A stretch of DNA of 13,809 nt from Gracilaria caudata. Lineage: Eukaryota > Rhodophyta > Florideophyceae > Gracilariales > Gracilariaceae. Both the position numbers and the translations under genes were made by a program. The notes beneath the pieces are model-generated. The model was not told the origin of the DNA. It was given only the letters and a program-made list of their open reading frames with translations, and made no database searches. The DNA lies in contig JASCIV010000706.1 of NCBI GenBank assembly GCA_030374735.1, forward strand, positions 1 through 13,809. Direction: 5' to 3'. Shown here piece by piece: positions 7,973-13,809 of the stretch. Position 1 is the stretch's first letter, and each line of letters starts with the position of its first letter.

Positions 7973-9601
7973 TCACAAACCGTCATGTAATTGCTTCTCC
8001 GGAGGTTTGATGAATGTAGTGCCATCTTCGTAGAACCCTGGCGCAGTCACCTTCCGTGAGCATTGGGCTTCGGCTCTCAGTTTCATCAAATTATCTGCTT
8101 TGGGTACATCATTCCCGGAACATTTCAAAATGAGCGCCAGGTCCTGCTCGCTTTCATTTTGACAAATGTCTCCATACACTGCACGTCGAACCACGAGATT
8201 ATGTAGCTTTTCTTCATTCACCTCATCCGCCTCCACATACTCAAGTAACTCTGCATAAGCAGCAATGCTTCCATCCGTAGCCCTTGCTTTCTCGACCAGA
8301 GCCTCCCTTTGATGTTGAATTTGTTCGCCTATCCCCGTCCATTTATGCATAAACGTGATGATTCTTGCAGCGCTTTCAGCTCCCATTGGTTTAACTCCCT
8401 CCTCATATCCAGCTAATTCTTCTTTCTCTCCCAAACAATACCGGGTGAGAATATCACAGTTACATATTTCTATGTAGTAACCATCTGGATCACGAATGAA
8501 ATACTGTCGCACAATGTTACTGTTAGAATTTGAAACATTTGGCGCATCACCGGCGTCTGCAGCGCTGGGAACCGAAACGTTCTGTCGAAATGGCACACCA
8601 AGCTGTCTTAAGATCGTTGGCACCCTGTCAATATCAAAGGTCTCAATACTTATGTGTCCAACAACTAGGTCGTCTCCATCGTGTACAACTGGTTTTCCTT
8701 TGATAAGATGTAATTCAAGATTCCCCATTGTAAACCATGCACCATGTCTGTCGAAGTTTGGGCGCCTTATCTGCTGAAAGCCCATGATATTGGTATAGAA
8801 TGAAGCACTTCTCCCTACATCACTCACAATGAGTGCAATGTGATTGGCCTTGAAGACAAGGGGCCCCAAACCGATTTTCGTGCGTCCAGGTGTCCAATGC
8901 AGAGTTGGATTGGTTTCCGGATCCTGCACTCCTTTTAATTTCTCCATCTTCAATAGTTCAGCTGCCCGTTTCAAATCATCTTCGCCCACTTGATGCTCTG
9001 AACCAAAATCAAACATAGACAAAACGTCTTGCATTTCCTTCGGAAAATCGAGTGTGCTGAACATCTTCGATGTCACAGGAGCTTTGTTCACTGGTGCAGC
9101 TGCTACCTTGGCGGAAGAGTCTGGACGGCTAAGCCTATCATGAAGTGAGGCCTCCACCCCCTCTTCAATGCGGTAGCCCATGTTTTTCAAGCACGTCAGA
9201 AATTCTTCAATTGTTATCTGGCCATTCCCATCCAAGTCATACAGAGAAACCATCTCATCCACGACGGCATCGCCCCCACAAAGATTCATGTTGGTCATGA
9301 AATGACGGATTTCTGCAGCAGAAAGATATCCGCTGCAGTCAACATCCAAAGTCTTGAAAAGTTGATTAATATCTTCATAGGAGAGTGCTTTGGACTCGAG
9401 AGTTTGCAAGAACGTCGCAAATCGCTCGTATGAAAGCTGCTGTCCATCGAAACCATCCTCTTGAAGAAACTTTCTGAGGACTTGGTCATCAACTTTCTGT
9501 CCACACGCGCCAATTGCGTCTTTCAGCTCCGAGGCTGAGATGTACCCACTTTTGTCCGTGTCGAAAAACTCAAACACCGTTTGATACTGTGTCTTTGTCA
9601 T
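7973..9601 (-). CDS. EF-hand / vicinal-oxygen-chelate (glyoxalase I-like) fusion protein
   Basis: This is a frame of 542 codons. The frame is open to 9796, but that part lacks any ATG, so the start is ATG at 9599-9601. Residues 1-140 form a calmodulin-like module. Canonical Ca2+ loops begin at Asp14 (DTDKSGYISASE), Asp86 (DVDCSGYLSAAE) and Asp122 (DLDGNGQITIEE). The second loop (about 48-59) is degenerate, and a further degenerate EF-like segment lies at about 195-217. Residues about 248-385 form a VOC domain (NHIALIVSDVGRSASFYTNI, then GFQQIRRPNFDRHGAWFTMG) with all four expected metal ligands: His254, Glu297, His316 and Glu378. This is closest in style to plant GLYI-like proteins. Residues 386-542 are helical and unrecognised. 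The inferred role is a metal-dependent isomerase, lyase or dioxygenase gated by Ca2+; the substrate is unknown. There is no clear targeting peptide, so it is probably cytosolic. Confidence 0.95.
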   Translation of the reverse strand: MTKTQYQTVFEFFDTDKSGYISASELKDAIGACGQKVDDQVLRKFLQEDGFDGQQLSYERFATFLQTLESKALSYEDINQLFKTLDVDCSGYLSAAEIRHFMTNMNLCGGDAVVDEMVSLYDLDGNGQITIEEFLTCLKNMGYRIEEGVEASLHDRLSRPDSSAKVAAAPVNKAPVTSKMFSTLDFPKEMQDVLSMFDFGSEHQVGEDDLKRAAELLKMEKLKGVQDPETNPTLHWTPGRTKIGLGPLVFKANHIALIVSDVGRSASFYTNIMGFQQIRRPNFDRHGAWFTMGNLELHLIKGKPVVHDGDDLVVGHISIETFDIDRVPTILRQLGVPFRQNVSVPSAADAGDAPNVSNSNSNIVRQYFIRDPDGYYIEICNCDILTRYCLGEKEELAGYEEGVKPMGAESAARIITFMHKWTGIGEQIQHQREALVEKARATDGSIAAYAELLEYVEADEVNEEKLHNLVVRRAVYGDICQNESEQDLALILKCSGNDVPKADNLMKLRAEAQCSRKVTAPGFYEDGTTFIKPPEKQLHDGL

Positions 9602-9898
9602 GGTTTGGTACGCTAATCGATGCTGCTTCACTTCAAGAAAGGAACCAGGAAACAAAGTGCGAGACTGAGGAAGGAAATAGGTGTAACTGATCAGTGCACG
9701 CCGTCTCAGAAGGTGGCAAAAGCGCAATCTATGTCGAAAGAACAAAGGGGAAGTGGATCTTTCAACTCGGAACGATTCCAGTGGTGAACAACTCAAGAGG
9801 CTTCTTGCTTGGATCCATGGATTGGAGGTTTAAGTACTGAATTGGACAAGACTGCTCAATCCAAATCTGGACTCCTGTTCATCTTGAGATGTATATCA

Positions 9899-9924
9899 AT
9901 ACTGCGCAGTATCTCGAGATACTG
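9899..9924. repeat. overlapping 14-bp and 18-bp perfect palindromes
   Basis: ATACTGCGCAGTAT (9899-9912) overlaps CAGTATCTCGAGATACTG (9907-9924). The half-site ATACTG/CAGTAT therefore occurs three times in alternating orientation within 26 bp. The cluster is about 300 bp upstream of the EF-hand/VOC start codon, a suitable place for an operator bound by a dimer or higher oligomer. Confidence 0.75.
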
Positions 9925-10191
9925 TTGGTATGAGACGAACACCCATAACATCATCAAGATGGTCGAATTGGACAAGTTGTTCATATGCTGGTTTTCAAAC
10001 GAGCTTGTCCTATTCAGCAGTTTTGGAGGGACCATCATGGTGAAGAACAAGAGTAATACAGTGGAACAAGGCCGTTGACAACTACTAGGAGACTGACCGG
10101 TTCTGCACACGAATTTATTATACGCTCCAGCAACGCTATACTACATCTAGAACTGGAAAAGGCTCAACGAGGCTCGGCGGCCTTTGTCACC

Positions 10192-10278
10192 GGCCTTCGT
10201 CAGCAAAATTGAAGTCAAGTCTCAGGTCTCGAGGCTCAAGGTTGAAGGCTTAAGATTTTGATCTTGCTGACGAAGGCC
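10192..10278. repeat. 15-bp perfect inverted repeat with 57-base spacer
   Basis: GGCCTTCGTCAGCAA (10192-10206) is the exact reverse complement of 10264-10278. The interior is rich in GGCTC/GAGGC and CTCAAG words that could pair further. The 87-bp unit could be a very small foldback element or the remains of a larger one. No target-site duplication is obvious. Confidence 0.7.
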
Positions 10279-11249
10279 TTTGAGACGAGGGGATCAAAAA
10301 GGGAATACAGTACAGTAGCAGAGAGATGCCAATGCGAGTGAATTTTCAGGCACCGTACGAGGCATCTCCTCCGCTCATCTTTACCGGAAAAAACTCATTC
10401 TGGGCTCTCGTGGGGCACACGCTCACACAGATTACGTGCACCATACACCATGATGGCATGTCTGTCTTCGTTTGAACTCGGATACGAAGCGTAACTGCAG
10501 TATCATCCTTTGAGGTTGGTTACTGACAGAACGACGGAGACACAACCTGGGAAAACGTGGGACAAGCCTTGCCGGTTTCCAAAAGTGCCCAACACTGATT
10601 CCATCCTTTCTTATCTATACGCACAACCTATAAATTTCACAAGAACAATAAAGAGTTCGTGATAGTTTTCCTCGCACTGATCACCCAGAACTGCTTCTGT
10701 CCTAGAGAAGCTAGCTCTCGCAAACCACTGTGAGCAGCTCCTCTTCACCCACGAATGCAAAATTCCATGGCAAATAATGTTTGCTCGCCTTCTGTGAGAG
10801 AAGGGCGAAGCCAATTAACATTATCTTCCACGACAACAGTTATCAATAACACGAATCCATCGCGCTCACGAGTCAACCACGAGAGGTGCTGCCCTTCTCC
10901 GCTGACGCGAGCAAACGCACAATTACAATGCAGTATCGCAAATGACAGTGCGTCGGCAAACGCCAACGCTTTGTTGATACTGTACCTTCGCAGCCTTGCA
11001 TTTGCGTATGTTTTGAGTTGATATTTTCATGTATACAATTGACGACGTCAAGAATCATGCACGTTCTTCTTCGTGTCGGTTTGGAACTCACAAAGGAATG
11101 CCTATCAAAGCCGCAACGTCGTACCCTAGGCATGGCCGATTTGAAACGAGAACTTATCTCCGACGACAACGATTGCCTAGGCTTTGGTCTATCCCCATAT
11201 ACAAGAATGACTTGTATTTAACAGAAAGAACACTTTACCGCGGAAAAAG

Positions 11250-11264
11250 AAAAAAAAAAAAAAA
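11250..11264. repeat. A15 tract
   Basis: Fifteen consecutive A residues follow an A-rich lead-in (AAAAAG). It may be a simple microsatellite; a retroposed poly(A) tail is possible, but no recognisable transcript copy precedes it. Confidence 0.85.
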
Positions 11265-11713
11265 CACGGTCGTGAACATGCACCTATGTGATCGTCTTCG
11301 TGCTCTACTCGACGCGGTTCGCAACTTGTCACGACAGTTCTTTATCTTCATTGAGCACCCACACTATAAATTGTAGTTGCGTTCTGATAGTCAGATATTT
11401 TGGTTTGGATTCGAAAGATCGGTGGATTTGCCATCAACGCTCTTCACGCAGGCTGTCACCAGCCTACCGTATCGAGCAGCATCATCAGAACCCCGCTTTG
11501 TGCACTATGTTCCGAGCTGCAGAAATGAAAATTGGAGAGTGCGAACGCTCAATGCAAGTCGTCACGGCACACACTTTGCCACATGGTGCGGTCTAGTTCA
11601 CCGCTGATGCCTTTGGCGACGCTGTAGAGCACAAGCACCACAGACACAACTGCTTGGAGGCGCCGCACACACCGGCCAGCTGCCGGCTAATGGCAAGCAG
11701 ATCATTCTCTTCG

Positions 11714-11729
11714 CTGAATTCGAATTCAG
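11714..11729. repeat. 16-bp perfect palindrome
   Basis: CTGAATTCGAATTCAG is its own reverse complement. It lies about 300 bp beyond the stop codon of the monooxygenase gene on the downstream side. Function is unknown. Confidence 0.7.
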
Positions 11730-12027
11730 ATACAAACCATTGTAGCCATCAGCGCGCAAAGCCTCCCTATGCTCATGTGCCACACTTTCAGTTACCCGAT
11801 CTGAGAACCGCCGTGTGCGCGATCTGGCCCACCCTCCCTCGTCTCCTCCAACTGCACCTTCACTCGAGCTGATCGAGTCTTGGGAATTCAAGCGAACACG
11901 CCGTACTGAACAACAATTCTCTTTTCGAGCACCCTTCTCCGCAATAGAGCCGTCGTAGGCCCGTACATGTACACCAATTTTTATCATCCATCACGCCAGA
12001 AGTCTATGCCACACTTCCTTTCAACCT

Positions 12028-13623
12028 TCACTGCATGTTGACGAGCAAAGCAATCGGGACGCTCATGCCGATCATCATAACACCAGCAATGAGATACAAT
12101 CGTACTGTGGTTTGATCAGCGCGCCGCATAATCTCCTCATACGAGTCAAACGAGCTTCTAAGGAAAGCCGCCGGTGCGCTAAACAAAGCAGGAAATCGTT
12201 TCCCCAAGACGACTCTCAGACCGATGTTGAAAGCATCCCAGGGGGAAGGAACTGCGACGATGATACTTCGTTGTGCGAATCTCATCAGAGCAGACGTTTC
12301 CGGTTCTCGCACTCGCTCATACCTCTTGACTAGTTCTGAAGGCGTATCATCGAGTCCGCCTTCTACAAGGGTCTGCACAAACACAAGTGCGTCTTGAAGC
12401 CCTGCGTTAAGTCCTTCTCCTACATCAGGAGGGAACGAATGGGCCGAATCACCAAGGAATACAACACCACTTGGATTTTCACCTTTCGAAGTTGTCGCAG
12501 ATAAAGAGCCTCGCCGTGCCACACTGGGTAGTGTTAACGGCTTTACTGATAGGAAATTGGCCATTGCCTCTTCGCTTATGAACTCTCGCGGACGCAACAA
12601 CGGAAGCTCCTTTTCGAAAAGATTGATTGCAGTGCTCACGTCGTTCAGACGCCAAATTACGTGCGAGGCGTGGGCTCGAACAGCAGCGCGCACACCACCT
12701 TGTTGCTTCATGACCTCGTGAGATTGCGGAAATATGTCGAGCAAAAGAGAATCCTCCATTTGCGAAGCATAGATCTTGTGAAAAGTGTACATCATGTAGT
12801 TTCCAGGCGCATATTGATCGTCGTCGATTTTGCTGTTCGGTTCACTTTTGTAAAATTCGTCCTTCAACAGGAGGATCTTGGCGTTATAGCTTTGAGCGTA
12901 TGTTCGAATTGACTGACGTTCTAACCCGCCAGATGATCGCATGGGAATGTCTCGCAGAAGTTTTGCGCATCGAGAGCGAACACCGTCGCAAGCAAGAAGA
13001 AGACGACTGTTGATGGTGTTGAGGTGACCAGATGGAGAACGCACCCGCAGTTGTAACGTGCCGTCAGTACCGACCTCAATGCTTTCGAACGTAGTTTCGT
13101 ACATGGAGGTCACCGAGGAGGCCACGTCGATCTCGTCACGACACAAGGAGACAAACGTATGGCGCGATATAGAAGAACTAGGCTTCTTTCCAGGACCCAA
13201 CTTTCCGAGCGTGGTAATCTTCCATGAACCATCAGGCTGTCGAATATGTCTTTTCAATGGAAACGAACGCGCAGCGATTGAATCAATTTGCTCCAGAAGC
13301 TTCGGTAGATGCGAAAGAACTTGGAGTCCACGGTTGTTAATCCCGAAGGAATAGGCGCGGGGGGATTGAAGTGCGAGATGACGAGGCGAGCAATCGATGA
13401 GAGTTACTGGGATGTTATGCTGTTGCAAGAGCAGCGCGAGAACGCAGCCGACTGGGCCGGCACCGATTATGGTAGGGTTGGCATCGATGATGGAAGGTGC
13501 AATTGGCGGGGATGCAGAGCATACTGGGGGACGGCGACGCGTGGTGAGCGACAGCCGTTGGCGGCCGGTGTGAACTAGAGGGTGCGCGACGAAGTTTGTC
13601 CGAGGAGGGGGCCCGATGGCCAT
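12028..13623 (-). CDS. FAD-dependent aromatic monooxygenase, kynurenine 3-monooxygenase-like, plastid-targeted
   Basis: This is a frame of 531 codons with ATG at 13621-13623 and TGA at 12028-12030. The upstream in-frame sequence has no ATG before a stop at 13708-13710. Residues 1-45 are a plausible chloroplast transit peptide, with few acids, many Arg/Ser/Thr/Pro and a VCSAS cleavage-like motif near 34-38. The Rossmann motif TIIGAGPVGCVLALLL (51-66) binds the ADP part of FAD. The DG motif ACDGVRSR is at 211-218 and the GD motif VVFLGDSAHSFPPDVGEGLNAG at 387-408. The GD-motif tail GEGLNAGLQDA matches the GQGMNAGFEDC style of kynurenine 3-monooxygenase. A C-terminal hydrophobic helix (about 508-529) suggests a membrane anchor, as in that family. 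It should hydroxylate an aromatic substrate using NAD(P)H and O2. The true substrate in a plastid is not clear. UbiH-like or other class A hydroxylases are alternatives. Confidence 0.92.
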   Translation of the reverse strand: MAIGPPPRTNFVAHPLVHTGRQRLSLTTRRRPPVCSASPPIAPSIIDANPTIIGAGPVGCVLALLLQQHNIPVTLIDCSPRHLALQSPRAYSFGINNRGLQVLSHLPKLLEQIDSIAARSFPLKRHIRQPDGSWKITTLGKLGPGKKPSSSISRHTFVSLCRDEIDVASSVTSMYETTFESIEVGTDGTLQLRVRSPSGHLNTINSRLLLACDGVRSRCAKLLRDIPMRSSGGLERQSIRTYAQSYNAKILLLKDEFYKSEPNSKIDDDQYAPGNYMMYTFHKIYASQMEDSLLLDIFPQSHEVMKQQGGVRAAVRAHASHVIWRLNDVSTAINLFEKELPLLRPREFISEEAMANFLSVKPLTLPSVARRGSLSATTSKGENPSGVVFLGDSAHSFPPDVGEGLNAGLQDALVFVQTLVEGGLDDTPSELVKRYERVREPETSALMRFAQRSIIVAVPSPWDAFNIGLRVVLGKRFPALFSAPAAFLRSSFDSYEEIMRRADQTTVRLYLIAGVMMIGMSVPIALLVNMQ

Positions 13624-13809
13624 GTGGAAGGCATAAAATCCCGTGTTGTAGGCCCCGGTGCCGAAGGGAGTTGGATAAACATTTCCGAGACATACGTGTG
13701 AGGGAGATCAGGTCTGGCGGGGGTTACGGAGAATCCACACACTGTGAGAGACGTGGGAAAAAGGCCCCAGAACCTCCACGTTTATGAAACAAATTAGCCC
13801 AGATCCTCT
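13624..13809. other. 5' flank of the monooxygenase gene
   Basis: These 186 bp to the window edge should include the leader and proximal promoter of the minus-strand monooxygenase gene. I see no TATA box or other convincing element in them. Confidence 0.5.

Larger units (their letters stand above)
9602..12027. other. 2.4-kb spacer between the EF-hand/VOC and monooxygenase genes
   Basis: The left part (from 9602) should contain the promoter of the EF-hand/VOC gene and includes overlapping palindromes at 9899-9924. The middle holds a 15-bp inverted repeat (10192-10278) and the right part a 15-base A tract and a 16-bp palindrome. Open frames such as those at 10873-11169, 11029-11376 and 11598-11987 have no recognisable domain and overlap frames on the other strand. 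No RNA gene is visible. Confidence 0.6.

Noticed and set aside
9602..9796. 65-codon N-terminal extension of the EF-hand/VOC protein, Arg-rich and transit-peptide-like
   Set aside because: The extension has no ATG (it opens at TTG). It could be real only if an upstream exon is spliced to it, for which I saw no clear evidence.
9839..9976. Direct repeat GAATTGGACAAG at 9839-9850 and 9965-9976
   Set aside because: A few 12-base repeats are expected by chance in a window of this length, and no larger repeat surrounds them.
11029..11376. Plus-strand open frame of 115 codons running through the A15 tract
   Set aside because: No domain is visible, the lysine run is an artefact of the homopolymer, and competing frames overlap on both strands.
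11598..11987. Minus-strand open frame of 129 codons just downstream of the monooxygenase gene
   Set aside because: Its composition is low-complexity Arg/Ser/Ala with no recognisable motif, and it overlaps an equally open plus-strand frame.

Overview
The window looks like eukaryotic nuclear DNA from a photosynthetic organism, most likely an alga with a primary plastid. My best guess is a red alga, possibly a florideophyte. Three observations support this. Long uninterrupted reading frames are separated by 2.4 to 3.4 kb of AT/GC-balanced non-coding DNA. There are no operons, Shine-Dalgarno sites or overlapping genes. One protein carries a chloroplast-type transit peptide and another is an EF-hand protein. 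The lineage is inference; no rRNA, tRNA or other marker gene is present.

Four genes are well supported, all on the minus strand and each readable as one exon. From right to left, in the direction of transcription: (1) 12028-13623, an FAD-dependent aromatic hydroxylase resembling kynurenine 3-monooxygenase, with an N-terminal plastid transit peptide and a C-terminal membrane anchor. (2) 7973-9601, a fusion of a calmodulin-like EF-hand region, a vicinal-oxygen-chelate (glyoxalase I-like) domain with all four metal ligands, and an unrecognised helical C-terminal region. (3) 4087-4548, a small secreted NTF2/SnoaL-fold protein. (4) 1-1701, an M20-family metallodipeptidase of the PepV type, cut by the left edge of the window.

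The spacers (1702-4086, 4549-7972, 9602-12027) contain no recognisable protein family. They hold a 22-base G tract, a 15-base A tract, several perfect palindromes and one 15-bp inverted repeat. They also contain open frames that I rate as weak (2892-3431 with a signal-peptide-like start; 5943-6593). The right-hand edge (13624-13809) is the upstream region of the monooxygenase gene.

Nothing ties the four genes into one pathway: they are far apart and individually transcribable. The most unusual item is the Ca2+-binding/VOC fusion, which suggests a calcium-responsive glyoxalase- or dioxygenase-type enzyme. I saw no mobile-element protein, CRISPR array, tRNA or rRNA.
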